Of a stretch of 64,000 bases of DNA, positions 28,311 to 37,675 are shown piece by piece; the first letter of the stretch is position 1, and each line of letters begins with the position of its first letter. Location of the stretch: positions 248,001-312,000 of the forward strand of contig NZ_CP037948.1 in assembly GCF_004358425.1 (NCBI RefSeq). Reading direction: 5' to 3'. A model generated the notes under the pieces. That model was not told the origin of the DNA. It saw only the letters and a program-made list of their open reading frames with translations, and did not search any database. The position numbers and the translations under genes are program-made. This DNA comes from Qipengyuania sediminis. Its GTDB lineage: Bacteria > Pseudomonadota > Alphaproteobacteria > Sphingomonadales > Sphingomonadaceae.

Positions 28311-29380
28311 TGCTGTATTACCTCGCCGAAGCGCTGGATTTTGCGGGGCCGCTGAACCTGCTCCGCTACCAGACCGCGCGCGCGGGGGCGGCGCTGATGA
28401 CCGCGCTGCTGATCGGCCTCGTCATCGGGCCCAAGTTCATCGACGTGCTGCGCGTCCGCCAGGGCAAGGGCCAGCCGATCCGCGAGGACGGGCCGCAATC
28501 GCATCTCGCCAAGCGCGGCACCCCGACAATGGGCGGGCTTATGATCCTCGTCAGCCTGACGCTCTCGCTGCTGCTCTACATGGACCTCAGAAATCCCTTC
28601 GTCTGGGCCTGCGTGGCGGTAACGGTGGGCTTCGGCGCGATCGGGTTCATGGACGATTGGGACAAGGTCCGGAAGTCGAGCCACAAAGGCGTATCGGGCC
28701 GGACGCGGCTGATGGCGGAGTTCTTGGTCGCGATGGTCGCCGCCTGGCTGGTCGTCGACCAGAGCAATACGGTCATCTACGTGCCGTTCTTCCAGTACAC
28801 CGGCATACCGCTGGGCTGGTTCTATTACCTCTTCGCGGCTTTCGTGATTGTGGGGGCAGGCAATGCGGTCAACCTGACCGACGGGCTCGATGGCCTCGCG
28901 ATCATGCCGGTCATTATCGCCGCGGGCACCTTCGCGCTGATTTCCTATCTCGTCGGGCGCGCGGATTTCTCCGCCTATCTTGGCATTCCCCATGTGCCCG
29001 GCGCGGGCGAGCTCGCCATTTTCTGCGCGACGATCATGGGCGCGGGCCTCGCATTTCTGTGGTTCAACGCGCCCCCGGCGGCGGTGTTCATGGGCGATAC
29101 CGGATCGCTGGCGCTCGGCGGGGCGCTCGGCGCGATCGCAGTGGCGACGCATCACGAGGTGGTGCTGGCGGTCGTCGGCGGGCTCTTCGTGTTCGAGGCC
29201 TTAAGCGTCATCATCCAGGTGTTCTGGTTCAAGCGCACCGGCAAGCGCGTCTTCCGCATGGCGCCCGTACACCACCATTTCGAACAGCTCGGCTGGAGCG
29301 AGAGCAAGGTCGTGATCCGCTTCTGGATCATCGCCATCGTGCTCGCGCTGATCGGGCTGTCGACGCTGAAGCTGCGATGA
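28310..29380 (+). CDS. mraY: Phospho-MurNAc-pentapeptide translocase
   Basis: 356 aa from the ATG at 28310 (TAATG overlap with murF). About ten transmembrane segments. Catalytic/Mg motifs: [23 protein letters not shown] and the C-terminal [12 protein letters not shown]. It makes lipid I from UDP-MurNAc-pentapeptide and undecaprenyl phosphate on the inner leaflet. Its stop overlaps murD. Confidence 0.97.
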   Translation: MLYYLAEALDFAGPLNLLRYQTARAGAALMTALLIGLVIGPKFIDVLRVRQGKGQPIREDGPQSHLAKRGTPTMGGLMILVSLTLSLLLYMDLRNPFVWACVAVTVGFGAIGFMDDWDKVRKSSHKGVSGRTRLMAEFLVAMVAAWLVVDQSNTVIYVPFFQYTGIPLGWFYYLFAAFVIVGAGNAVNLTDGLDGLAIMPVIIAAGTFALISYLVGRADFSAYLGIPHVPGAGELAIFCATIMGAGLAFLWFNAPPAAVFMGDTGSLALGGALGAIAVATHHEVVLAVVGGLFVFEALSVIIQVFWFKRTGKRVFRMAPVHHHFEQLGWSESKVVIRFWIIAIVLALIGLSTLKLR

Positions 29381-30681
29381 TCACGAGCAACGCCTGGTCC
29401 GGCAGACGCTATGCCGTCTATGGCCTCGCCCGATCCGGCCGGGCGACAGTGGAGGCGCTGCTGGCGAGCGGGGCGGAGGTGCTGGCCTGGGACGACCGGG
29501 CCGAGGCGCGCGAGGCGTTCGTGGGCCGCACCCCCGTCGCCGATCCGCTCGAGGCCGACCTTACCCGCTATGCGGGCGTGGTGGTGAGTCCCGGGGTGCC
29601 GCTCAACACCCACCCGATCAAGCCCCATGCGGATCGCTTCGGCGTGCCGGTGATCGGCGACATCGAACTGTTCGCGCAGGCCCGCCCCGGCCTGCCGCCG
29701 CACAAGGTGGTCGGCATTACCGGCACCAACGGCAAGTCCACCACCACCGCGCTCACCCACCACATCCTCAAGACCGCCGGCGTGCCGACCACCATGGGCG
29801 GCAACATCGGCCTGCCGATCCTGGAGCAGGACCCGCTGCCCGAGGGCGGGGTCTATGTGCTCGAGCTGTCGAGCTTCCAGATCGACCTTACCTTTACCCT
29901 CGACTGCGAGGTGGCGGTGCTGCTCAATATCACGCCTGATCATCTCGATCGGTATGCCAGTTTCGACGATTACGCTGCGGCTAAGGCACGACTCTTCGAA
30001 ATGCAAAGCGACGATCGCTACGCGGTCTTCGGCTGCGGTGACGAGGAAACCGAACTGATATGCGCGAACGAGCTCTATCGGCGTGGACATGCTCGAGCCG
30101 AATGTGCCTACCGTATGTACAGCACGTTCCAAGAAGAATGGCATTCGCTACAAGGTCCACACAATCTTCAGAATGCGGTTTGCGCGATAACGGCTGTCCT
30201 TGAGCTTGGTTTGGGGCCGAAACAGTTCCTTCCAGCTACGCGCACCTACCCCGGCCTGCCGCACCGCATGGAGCGGGTCGCGGAAATCGGCGGGGTGGCC
30301 TGGATCAACGACAGCAAGGGTACCAACGCTGCGGCGACCGCGCCGGCACTGGCGGCGTTCGACAACATTCACTGGATTCTCGGTGGGCTCGCCAAGGAGC
30401 CGGGGCTGGGCGAGTGCGAGGCCGAGCTGGGGCATGTGAAGGCGGCCTATACCATCGGCAAGGCGGGTGATGATTTCGCGCGCCTGCTCGAGAGCCGCGT
30501 GCCCGTCACCCGCTCCGGCAAGCTCGAACGCGCGGTCAGCGACGCCGCTGCCGCCGCCGTGCCCGGCGATACCGTGCTCCTCAGCCCCGCCTGCGCCAGC
30601 TTCGACCAGTTCCGCGATTTCGAGCATCGCGGCGAGGTGTTCCGCGCCGCTGTCGCCAAGCTCCAGGACGCCGAAGCATGA
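29377..30681 (+). CDS. murD: UDP-MurNAc-L-Ala:D-glutamate ligase
   Basis: 434 aa from the ATG at 29377. ATP loop [39 protein letters not shown] and [10 protein letters not shown] are all present, then [16 protein letters not shown]. The reading frame is intact. Unusually, bases 29881-30240 are only about 54% G+C by hand count, against about 68% and 77% in the adjoining 60-nt blocks, with codons such as ATA and CTT that are rare elsewhere in the cluster. This suggests recombination with a lower-G+C allele or relaxed codon use. Its stop overlaps ftsW. Confidence 0.96.
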   Translation: MITSNAWSGRRYAVYGLARSGRATVEALLASGAEVLAWDDRAEAREAFVGRTPVADPLEADLTRYAGVVVSPGVPLNTHPIKPHADRFGVPVIGDIELFAQARPGLPPHKVVGITGTNGKSTTTALTHHILKTAGVPTTMGGNIGLPILEQDPLPEGGVYVLELSSFQIDLTFTLDCEVAVLLNITPDHLDRYASFDDYAAAKARLFEMQSDDRYAVFGCGDEETELICANELYRRGHARAECAYRMYSTFQEEWHSLQGPHNLQNAVCAITAVLELGLGPKQFLPATRTYPGLPHRMERVAEIGGVAWINDSKGTNAAATAPALAAFDNIHWILGGLAKEPGLGECEAELGHVKAAYTIGKAGDDFARLLESRVPVTRSGKLERAVSDAAAAAVPGDTVLLSPACASFDQFRDFEHRGEVFRAAVAKLQDAEA

Positions 30682-31937
30682 CCGCGCCCCGCCCCTATAT
30701 CCCCCGCGCCGGCAAACGCGCACCGCTCCCCGGCCGTCCTAAATCGCGCATCGCGGAGCTGCGCGTGTGGTGGCGCGAGGTGGACCGGGTGCTTTTGTTC
30801 CTCATCCTCGGCCTCATGGCCTGCGGCTCGATCGCCGTCGCCGCAGCCAGCGCGGCCAGCGCCGACCGGCTTTCGACCGCCACCGAGACGCTGCCCCCGC
30901 TGTATTTCTTTACCCGCCACCTAGCCTGGCAGTTCGTCGGGTTGATCGTCATGCTCGGCGTCTCGATGTTGACCCGCGAGCAGGCGCGACGGCTGGCGGT
31001 CGTCATCGCGATCGTGATGCTCGGCGGCATGTTCCTCGTCCCGCTCATCGGGCACGAAATCAATGGCGCGCGGCGCTGGCTGAAGCTGGGCATGACGCTC
31101 CAGCCGTCCGAGTTTTTGAAGCCCACCTGCGCGCTCGCCATGGCCTGGATCCTCTCCTGGCGGCTGCGCGATCCCTCGATCCCGGTGGTGGCGCTGACCG
31201 GCATCCTGCTTGGCCTCATCGTCATGCTGCTGATGCTGCAGCCCAACCTGGGCGATGCGATCCTGTTCGCCGGCTTCTGGTTCGTGCTGATCCTGCTCGC
31301 GGGCGCGCCGATGAAAGGGCTGGGGATGCTCGCGGGCAGTGGGGCTTTGCTGCTGACGGCGACCTATTTCCTTTACGACAACGCGCGCCACCGCATCGAT
31401 TCCTTCTTCGGCGGCGGCGTCGCCTTCGACCAGGTCGATCTTGCGAGCCGCACGCTCTCCGCCGGCGGCTGGCTCGGCGCGGGCTATGGCCTCGGCATCC
31501 GCAAGATGACGCTGCCCGAGGCCCATACCGACTACATCTTCTCCGTCATCGGGGAAGAGTTCGGGCTGGTGGTATGCGCGCTCGTCGTGCTGGCCTATCT
31601 TGCCATTGTGGCGCGCGTGCTGATGAAGCTGATCGACGAGGACGATCTGTTCGCCCTTCTCGGCGGGGCGGGGCTGATCGCGCTGCTCGGCGGACAGGCC
31701 TTCATCAACATTCTCGTTAATCTCCAGCTCTTTCCGTCGAAGGGGATGACCTTGCCGCTGGTGAGCTATGGCGGCAGCTCCACGATTGCCGTGTGCCTGA
31801 CAGTTGGCCTGCTGCTGGCGGTGACGCGCCGCAACCCGCATCTGAAGCGCGAGACGCGCGGGCTCGCCGATTTCATCGGCTGGTCGGAGAAGCGGGCGAG
31901 CGGCGAGGTCCTGCTGAAACGCGAGATACATCCCTGA
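30678..31937 (+). CDS. ftsW: Lipid II polymerase / cell division protein FtsW
   Basis: 419 aa from the ATG at 30678 (ATGA overlap with murD). SEDS family: about ten transmembrane helices, the conserved GHEINGARRWLKLG loop, QPNLGDA, and the C-terminal FPSKGMTLPLVSYGGSS. A basic N-terminal tail (PRAGKRAPLPGRPKS) is cytoplasmic. It polymerises septal glycan strands together with FtsI. Its TGA shares one base with the murG ATG. Confidence 0.96.
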   Translation: MTAPRPYIPRAGKRAPLPGRPKSRIAELRVWWREVDRVLLFLILGLMACGSIAVAAASAASADRLSTATETLPPLYFFTRHLAWQFVGLIVMLGVSMLTREQARRLAVVIAIVMLGGMFLVPLIGHEINGARRWLKLGMTLQPSEFLKPTCALAMAWILSWRLRDPSIPVVALTGILLGLIVMLLMLQPNLGDAILFAGFWFVLILLAGAPMKGLGMLAGSGALLLTATYFLYDNARHRIDSFFGGGVAFDQVDLASRTLSAGGWLGAGYGLGIRKMTLPEAHTDYIFSVIGEEFGLVVCALVVLAYLAIVARVLMKLIDEDDLFALLGGAGLIALLGGQAFINILVNLQLFPSKGMTLPLVSYGGSSTIAVCLTVGLLLAVTRRNPHLKRETRGLADFIGWSEKRASGEVLLKREIHP

Positions 31938-33247
31938 TGCGCGCGACACGCCATTTCGTGCTCGCCGCGGGCGGGACCGGGGGGCACCTCCTCCCCGCCT
32001 TCGCGCTCGCGACCGAGCTCGAGCGGCGCGGGCATCACGTCGCGCTTATCACCGACGCGCGCGGCGACGCGATCCCGGGCAAGCCCCACTTCCTCGCCGC
32101 CCATGTCATCCCGGTGGGGCGCTTCGGGAAGAACCCCCTGGGCTGGTTCAAGGGGCTGTCCGCGATCATGGAAGGGCGCGGCATGGCGCGGCGGCTGTTC
32201 GACAGCTTCGCGCCCACCGCCGTGGTCGGCTTCGGCGGCTATCCGACGCTTCCCGCGCTGCTCGCGGCGACATCAGCGCGCATTCCCACGGTGGTGCACG
32301 AGCAGAATGCGGTGCTCGGCCGCGTCAACCGCTTCCTCGCGGGCCGCGCCGCCGCGATCGCCACTGCCTATCCCGAAGTCGAGCGGCTCAAGCCGTCGCA
32401 CCTTGGCAAGATGCATCTGGTCGGAAATCCGGTCCGGCCCGAGGTTCTGGCGCTGCGCGACGAGGACTATCCTCCGCTACCCGAGGACGGGCTGCTGCGC
32501 GTGCTGGTGACGGGCGGCAGCCAGGGGGCGCGGGTGCTTTCCGAAGTCGTCCCGGACGGGCTCTCCATGCTTCCCCCTGCGATCCGGATGCGGCTCCAGG
32601 TGACGCAGCAATGCCGCGCCGAAGACCTGGAGCGCGTCCGCGAACGCTATCGCAGCCATGATATCCCGGCCGAGCTCGGCACCTATTTCGAAGATATGGC
32701 GCACCGCCTGGCGGACGCGCATCTCTTCATCGGCCGCGCCGGCGCCAGCACAATTGCCGAGCTGACCGCGGTCGGCCGGCCCGCGATCCTGGTCCCGCTT
32801 CCGATCGCCACCGACGACCACCAGGCCGCGAACACCCGCGAAATGGTGAAGGCGGGCGGGGCTAGGATGATCCGGCAGGAGCGTTTCACCGCCAAGGAGC
32901 TCGCCAAGCAGATCATGGCGCTCGCCGACGATCGCGAAGGCCTTGCCAATGCCGCCCACGCCGCCTGGAACTGCGGCCGCCCCGATGCTGCGCGCGATCT
33001 TGCCGATCTCGTCGAAAGCTTTGGCGGCGAGGAGCTGATGGATGTGATCCGGGTGGGCGGGGAGGCGCGGGTTGCAGGGCAGACGGCGGTTGCGGGCGGT
33101 TCCGCCTCGATCCTCCCCATCGCAGATGGGGAGGGGGACCATGCGAAGCATGGTGGAGGGGTAACCTTCCCCGGCCCTGCAAAACCCCTCCACCACCCTG
33201 CGGGTGGTCCCCCTCCCCAGGCAGGCTTGGGGAGGATCATGCGATGA
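31937..33247 (+). CDS. murG: UDP-GlcNAc:lipid-linked MurNAc-pentapeptide GlcNAc transferase with a repeat-encoded C-terminal tail
   Basis: 436 aa from the ATG at 31937. GT-B fold: [16 protein letters not shown] at the N-terminus, [26 protein letters not shown], and [26 protein letters not shown] in the acceptor/donor region. It converts lipid I to lipid II at the membrane. The conserved protein ends near residue 385-391; the remaining ~45 residues ([19 protein letters not shown] onward) are translated from a palindromic repeat at 33111-33236. The frame stays open across the element and its TGA overlaps the murC ATG, keeping the coupling. The tail is Gly/Pro/His-rich and looks unstructured. 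Confidence 0.94.
   Translation: MRATRHFVLAAGGTGGHLLPAFALATELERRGHHVALITDARGDAIPGKPHFLAAHVIPVGRFGKNPLGWFKGLSAIMEGRGMARRLFDSFAPTAVVGFGGYPTLPALLAATSARIPTVVHEQNAVLGRVNRFLAGRAAAIATAYPEVERLKPSHLGKMHLVGNPVRPEVLALRDEDYPPLPEDGLLRVLVTGGSQGARVLSEVVPDGLSMLPPAIRMRLQVTQQCRAEDLERVRERYRSHDIPAELGTYFEDMAHRLADAHLFIGRAGASTIAELTAVGRPAILVPLPIATDDHQAANTREMVKAGGARMIRQERFTAKELAKQIMALADDREGLANAAHAAWNCGRPDAARDLADLVESFGGEELMDVIRVGGEARVAGQTAVAGGSASILPIADGEGDHAKHGGGVTFPGPAKPLHHPAGGPPPQAGLGRIMR
33111..33236. repeat. Palindromic repeat, copy 1 (overlaps murG 3' end)
   Basis: 126 nt bounded by TCCTCCCC (33111-33118) and its exact complement GGGGAGGA (33229-33236). Internal hairpins include CCTCCCCAT/ATGGGGAGG, ACCATGC/GCATGGT and ACCACCC/GGGTGGT, and a longer-range pair GGAGGGGT/ACCCCTCC. 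The segment 33191-33218 matches 35742-35769 at 27 of 28 positions, which defines a family with the murB-ddl copy. It is read through in the murG frame. Confidence 0.85.
33229..33236 (+). promoter_or_regulatory. Repeat-derived Shine-Dalgarno for murC
   Basis: GGGGAGGA, the right terminus of the palindromic repeat, ends 7 nt before the murC ATG at 33244. The embedded GGAGG is a strong anti-16S match at good spacing (8 nt from its last G). It is the best ribosome binding site upstream of murC. Confidence 0.65.
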
Positions 33248-34680
33248 AAGGCGTGCCCACCGACATCGGCACCGTGCATTTCGTCGGCATCGGCGGGATC
33301 GGCATGTCGGGCATCGCCGAGGTGATGCACAACATGGGCTATGGCGTTCGCGGGTCGGACCTTGCGGCGGGCGCGGGGGTCGAGCGGCTGCGCGCGCGGG
33401 GCATTCCGGTGGCGATCGGCCATTCGGCGGAGAATGTTGCGGGGGCGGGGGTGGTGGTCACCTCCACGGCAGTCTCACGCAGCAATCCCGAAGTCGCCGC
33501 CGCGCTCGAGCAACGCATTCCCGTCGTCCGCCGCGCCGAGATGCTGGCGGAGTTGATGCGGCTCAAAAGCACGGTCGCGGTCGCGGGCACCCATGGCAAG
33601 ACCACCACCACCAGCATGATTGCAGCGCTGCTCGACGCGGGCGGAATCGACCCGACCGTGATCAACGGCGGGATCATCGAGCATTACGGTTCCAACGCGC
33701 GGCTGGGTGACAGCGACTGGATGGTGGTCGAAGCGGACGAGAGCGACGGCAGCTTCCTGCGCTTGGACGGCACCATCGCGGTCGTCACCAATATCGATCC
33801 CGAGCATCTCGACCATTACGGCGATTTCACCGGTGTCCGGCGCGCCTTCGTCGAGTTCGTCCACAATGTGCCCTTCTATGGCGCGGCGGTGCTGTGCGTC
33901 GATCACCCGGAGGTGCAGGCGCTGATCGGCGAAGTGCGCGACCGGCGGGTCGTGACCTATGGCTTCTCGCTCCAGGCCGATATCTGCGGGGTTAATGTCC
34001 GCGCCGAAGACGGCGGCAATGTCTTCGATGTGATCGTGCGGCGGCGGGGGGCGGAGGACCGCCGGATCGAGGGCGTGCGCCTGCCCATGCCGGGCCGCCA
34101 CAATGTGCAGAACGCGCTTGCCGCCATCGCGGTGGCGATCGAGATGGGATGCGAAGATCCGGTCATTCGTTCCGGTTTCGCCCGGTTCGGCGGTGTTCGG
34201 CGGCGTTTCAGCAAGGTGGGGGAGGCTGCGCTTCCCGGCGGAGCGCTGACCGTGATCGACGATTACGCGCACCATCCGGTCGAAATCCGAGCGGTGCTCG
34301 CCGCCGCACGCGAAAGCGTAGGCCGGGACGGCAGGGTGCTCGCGGTCGTGCAGCCGCATCGCTACACCCGGCTGCGCGATCTGATGGACGAGTTCCAGAC
34401 CGCCTTCAACGAGGCGGACCTGGTTTACGCAGCGCCCGTCTACCCCGCGGGCGAGGCGCCGATCGACGGCGTAGACAGCGAAGCGCTGGTCGCGGGCCTC
34501 AAGTCGCGCGGCCACCGCGCTGCCGTTTGCGTTGCCGACCCCGAAGCGCTGGCGCGTGCTCTTGCCGCTGAGGCGCGGGGCGGGGATATCGTCGTGTGCC
34601 TGGGCGCAGGCGATATCACCAGATGGGCGGCGGGCCTCGCCCCCGCGGTCGCGCGCGAGCTCCAGGCGGCAGCGGCATGA
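33244..34680 (+). CDS. murC: UDP-MurNAc:L-alanine ligase
   Basis: 478 aa from the ATG at 33244, overlapping the murG stop (ATGA). N-terminal [18 protein letters not shown] loop [13 protein letters not shown] near residue 115, [18 protein letters not shown], and [10 protein letters not shown] in the C-terminal domain are diagnostic. First amino acid ligase of UDP-MurNAc-pentapeptide synthesis. Its ribosome binding site appears to come from the repeat that ends 7 nt upstream. Confidence 0.97.
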   Translation: MKGVPTDIGTVHFVGIGGIGMSGIAEVMHNMGYGVRGSDLAAGAGVERLRARGIPVAIGHSAENVAGAGVVVTSTAVSRSNPEVAAALEQRIPVVRRAEMLAELMRLKSTVAVAGTHGKTTTTSMIAALLDAGGIDPTVINGGIIEHYGSNARLGDSDWMVVEADESDGSFLRLDGTIAVVTNIDPEHLDHYGDFTGVRRAFVEFVHNVPFYGAAVLCVDHPEVQALIGEVRDRRVVTYGFSLQADICGVNVRAEDGGNVFDVIVRRRGAEDRRIEGVRLPMPGRHNVQNALAAIAVAIEMGCEDPVIRSGFARFGGVRRRFSKVGEAALPGGALTVIDDYAHHPVEIRAVLAAARESVGRDGRVLAVVQPHRYTRLRDLMDEFQTAFNEADLVYAAPVYPAGEAPIDGVDSEALVAGLKSRGHRAAVCVADPEALARALAAEARGGDIVVCLGAGDITRWAAGLAPAVARELQAAAA

Positions 34681-35645
34681 CGATGGCGGTCCCTTCCTGG
34701 TCCACAGGCGACGACGGCATGGCGCCCTCTTGCACGGTCGAAGGCGCGGCGGCCGCGCGCCTGCCGCTGGAGACGGTACGCGGCCGCATCGTGGCCGACG
34801 CGCCGCTCGCCCCCCTGGTGTGGTTCAAGGCGGGCGGGCCGGCGGACTGGCTGTTCGAGCCCGCCGATCTCGACGATCTGACGCAGTTTCTCGAGGCGCT
34901 CGATGGCGGCACTCCGGTGATGGCGCTCGGGCTGGGTTCCAATCTCATCGTGCGCGACGGCGGGGTGCCGGGCGTGGTGATCCGGCTCGGCAAGCCCTTC
35001 GCCGGTGTCGAGGTGCGAGAGGGCAATGTCCTTGCCTGCGGGGCGGGAGCGCACGGCATCCTTGTCGCCAGCGCGGCGCGCGATGCAGGGATCGCGGGGC
35101 TCGAGTTCCTGCGCGGCATCCCCGGTACCGTGGGCGGCTTCGTGCGCATGAACGGCGGCGCCTACGGGCGCGAGGTCGCCGACAGTCTGGTCGAGTGCGA
35201 CGTGGTGCTGCCGGACGGCGAATTTCATACTTTGCCGGCCAGCGAGCTCGGTTACAGCTACCGCCATTCTGATCTGCCCGAGGGCGCGGTGGTGGTGGCC
35301 GCGCGCTTCCGCGGCATGCCGGGCGATCCCAAGGCCATCGGCGCGGAAATGGACCGCATCGCCCGCGCGCGCGAAGATTCGCAGCCGCTACGCACCAAGA
35401 CCGGCGGTTCCACCTTCAAGAATCCGCCGGGCCGCAAGGCTTGGGAGCTGGTCGACCAGGCCGGTTGCCGCGGCCTTCGCTTTGGCGGCGCGCAGGTGAG
35501 TGAAAAGCACGCCAACTTCCTCATCAACACCGGCGATGCCACCAGCGCGGAGATCGAGGGTCTCGGCGAACTGGTGCGCGAGAAAGTCTATGCCGCGAGC
35601 GGCGTCGGCCTCGAGTGGGAAATCCAGCGCGTGGGGCGGGCGTGA
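34677..35645 (+). CDS. murB: UDP-N-acetylenolpyruvoylglucosamine reductase
   Basis: 322 aa from the ATG at 34677 (ATGA overlap with murC). FAD-binding PCMH-type domain: [27 protein letters not shown], and [18 protein letters not shown]. The C-terminal [10 protein letters not shown] with catalytic Ser and [20 protein letters not shown] mark the type I/II MurB fold. NADPH-dependent reduction of the enolpyruvyl group. It is followed by a 145 nt gap holding a palindromic repeat. Confidence 0.96.
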   Translation: MTMAVPSWSTGDDGMAPSCTVEGAAAARLPLETVRGRIVADAPLAPLVWFKAGGPADWLFEPADLDDLTQFLEALDGGTPVMALGLGSNLIVRDGGVPGVVIRLGKPFAGVEVREGNVLACGAGAHGILVASAARDAGIAGLEFLRGIPGTVGGFVRMNGGAYGREVADSLVECDVVLPDGEFHTLPASELGYSYRHSDLPEGAVVVAARFRGMPGDPKAIGAEMDRIARAREDSQPLRTKTGGSTFKNPPGRKAWELVDQAGCRGLRFGGAQVSEKHANFLINTGDATSAEIEGLGELVREKVYAASGVGLEWEIQRVGRA

Positions 35646-35663
35646 CGGCGGGGGGCGCCTCCC

Positions 35664-35785
35664 TCCTCCCCAGCTTGCCGCGGACGGGGACCATGCAACG
35701 CCTGGTGGCGGGGTATCCGCCGCTGCTGCGCCATGCCCTTTCACCACCCTGCGCGTGGTCCCCCTCCCCGACGGGTCGGGGAGGA
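35664..35785. repeat. Palindromic repeat, copy 2 (murB-ddl gap)
   Basis: 122 nt bounded by TCCTCCCC (35664-35671) and GGGGAGGA (35778-35785), exact complements, like the copy at 33111. The right half (35742-35769) is 27/28 identical to that copy. The left half shares ACCATGC, CTGGTGG and GGGGT blocks but is more diverged. It makes up most of one of only two non-overlapping junctions in the dcw cluster. Confidence 0.82.
35778..35785 (+). promoter_or_regulatory. Repeat-derived Shine-Dalgarno for ddl
   Basis: GGGGAGGA, the right terminus of the repeat, ends 5 nt before the ddl ATG at 35791; GGAGG spacing is 6 nt. No other good ribosome binding site exists nearer the start. Confidence 0.65.
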
Positions 35786-35790
35786 TCTTG

Positions 35791-36759
35791 ATGACCCTCG
35801 ACCGCAAACTCCATGTCGCCGTCCTGATGGGCGGGTGGGCGAACGAGCGCCCGGTTTCGCTCATGTCCGGCGCGGGCGTGGCCGAGGCGCTGGAACAGCG
35901 CGGGCATCGCGTCACGCGGATCGACATGGACCGGCAGGTCGCCGCGCGGCTGGCGGAGGCGGCGCCCGACGTGGTCTTCAACGCGCTCCACGGGGTGCCG
36001 GGCGAAGACGGCACCGTGCAGGGCCTTATGGACCTGATGGGTCTCGCCTATACCCATTCGGGCCTCGCCACCTCCGTCATCGCAATCGACAAGCAGCTGA
36101 CGAAGAATGCGCTGGTGCCGCATGGCATTCCCATGCCCGGCGGGCGGATCGTCAGGAGCGAGGAGCTGTTCGAACGCGACCCGCTGCCGCGCCCCTATGT
36201 GCTGAAGCCCGTCAACGAAGGCAGCTCGGTCGGCGTTGCGATCGTCACCGATGCGAGCAATTACGCGAACCCGATCGCGCGTGACGCGATGGGGCCGTGG
36301 CAGGAATTCGCAGAGCTGCTCGCCGAACCCTATATCAAGGGCCGCGAGATGACCGCGGCGGTGGTCGATTTCGCGGACGGGGCGCGCGCGCTGGCGGTGA
36401 CCGAGCTGATCCCCAAAAGCGGCTTCTACGACTTCGATGCCAAATACACCGACGGGCTGACCGAACATGTCTGTCCTGCGGACCTGCCGGGCCGCATCGC
36501 CGATCTGTGCCTCGACTATGCCCTGCGCGCGCACAAGCTGCTCGGTTGCCGCGGGTGCAGCCGCACCGATTTTCGCTGGGACGAGGAACTGGGCGAGGAC
36601 GGGCTCTTCGTGCTCGAGACCAATACCCAGCCGGGCATGACGCCGCTCAGCCTCGTCCCCGAACAGGCGCGGCACATCGGCATGGATTACGGGATCCTGG
36701 TGGAAACGATCATCGCGGCTGCGCTCCGGCATTTCGGGCGGGAGGGGGCGCATGGCTAG
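35791..36759 (+). CDS. ddl: D-alanine--D-alanine ligase
   Basis: 322 aa from the ATG at 35791. ATP-grasp enzyme: VLMGGWANERPVSLMSG at the N-terminus, NALHGVPGEDGTVQG, YVLKPVNEGSSVGVAIV, and the C-terminal SRTDFRWD and LETNTQPGMTPLSL for Mg/ATP and D-Ala binding. The frame is open upstream through the repeat, but family length and SD spacing support 35791. It supplies D-Ala-D-Ala for MurF. The ftsQ start lies 8 nt inside its end. Confidence 0.96.
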   Translation: MTLDRKLHVAVLMGGWANERPVSLMSGAGVAEALEQRGHRVTRIDMDRQVAARLAEAAPDVVFNALHGVPGEDGTVQGLMDLMGLAYTHSGLATSVIAIDKQLTKNALVPHGIPMPGGRIVRSEELFERDPLPRPYVLKPVNEGSSVGVAIVTDASNYANPIARDAMGPWQEFAELLAEPYIKGREMTAAVVDFADGARALAVTELIPKSGFYDFDAKYTDGLTEHVCPADLPGRIADLCLDYALRAHKLLGCRGCSRTDFRWDEELGEDGLFVLETNTQPGMTPLSLVPEQARHIGMDYGILVETIIAAALRHFGREGAHG

Positions 36760-37675
36760 GGCGGTCCGCGCCGCGCCCGGCATCCGCCGCTCCGCCGCCG
36801 CGCGCGGGCGCGGCCAGGCGGCGCGTGCGGCGCGGGCGCGCACTGCCGGGCTGGTGGGCCGCGCACTCCAGTTGCTGCCCTTTACCGAGCGCCAGCTTCA
36901 TCGCATCTTTCTCGCGCTGATCTTCGCCGCGATCCTCGCCGCCGCATGGGCGCTGGGGAGCCTGACCGGCGCGAACGCGGTACTGCAGGCGGAAAGCGCG
37001 CGTGTCGCGGGCGAGGCGGGGTTCCGCGTCCGCCATGTCCGCGTCTCCGGGACCGAGCGCATGAACGAGATGGCAGTCTACGAGCGCGCGCTGGCGCAGA
37101 AGGATCAGCCGATGCCGCTGCTCGATGTGGCGGCGCTGCGGCAGGAATTGCTGGCGCTTCCCTGGGTCGCCGATGCGCGCGTCTCCCGCCGCCTGCCCGA
37201 TACGCTGGCGATCGATATCGTCGAGCGGCGCGAGCATGCCGTGCTGGCCAAGCCCGATCGGCTGGTGCTGATCGATGCGCAGGGGCGGGCGCTCGAGCCC
37301 ATAGCACCGGGCAAGGTGGGCGAGCGGCTGGTGATCTCGGGCCCCGGGGCGCAGCGCCGGGTGGCCGCGCTCGACCGGCTGCTCGACGCGGCACCGGCGC
37401 TGAAGCCGCAGGTGGCGGGGGCCGAATGGGTCGGCAACCGGCGCTGGAATCTGACCTTCAAGACCGGGCAATTGCTGGCCCTGCCCGAAGGTGAGGGCGC
37501 GGCCGCGGCGCTGGTCCGCTTCGCGCGGCTCGACGGGACGAACCGGCTGCTGGGCGGGCGGGTCGCGGCTATCGACATGCGCGTGCCCGGCCAGGCCGCT
37601 TTCCGCTGCAAGGATGGGCCTTGCAGCGAACGCGCGCTCCAACGTCTCGCCAAGGCGAAGGAAGAGGCGAACTGA
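36752..37675 (+). CDS. ftsQ: Cell division protein FtsQ
   Basis: 307 aa from the ATG at 36752. A strongly basic Ala/Arg-rich cytoplasmic N-terminus (AAARGRGQAARAARARTAG) is followed by one transmembrane helix (about residues 50-67, RIFLALIFAAILAAAWAL). The POTRA domain (FRVRHVRVSGTERM) and the FtsQ/DivIB beta domain with WVADARVSRRLPDTLAIDIVERR come next. It recruits and regulates FtsL/FtsB. The C-terminus carries two Cys in FRCKDGPCSE, a possible periplasmic disulfide. Confidence 0.94.
   Translation: MARAVRAAPGIRRSAAARGRGQAARAARARTAGLVGRALQLLPFTERQLHRIFLALIFAAILAAAWALGSLTGANAVLQAESARVAGEAGFRVRHVRVSGTERMNEMAVYERALAQKDQPMPLLDVAALRQELLALPWVADARVSRRLPDTLAIDIVERREHAVLAKPDRLVLIDAQGRALEPIAPGKVGERLVISGPGAQRRVAALDRLLDAAPALKPQVAGAEWVGNRRWNLTFKTGQLLALPEGEGAAAALVRFARLDGTNRLLGGRVAAIDMRVPGQAAFRCKDGPCSERALQRLAKAKEEAN

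Noticed and set aside
35500-35790. N-terminal extension of ddl through the palindromic repeat (frame open from 35500)
   Set aside because: The extension overlaps murB and has no family similarity; ATG 35791 has an SD at 6 nt and gives normal Ddl length.
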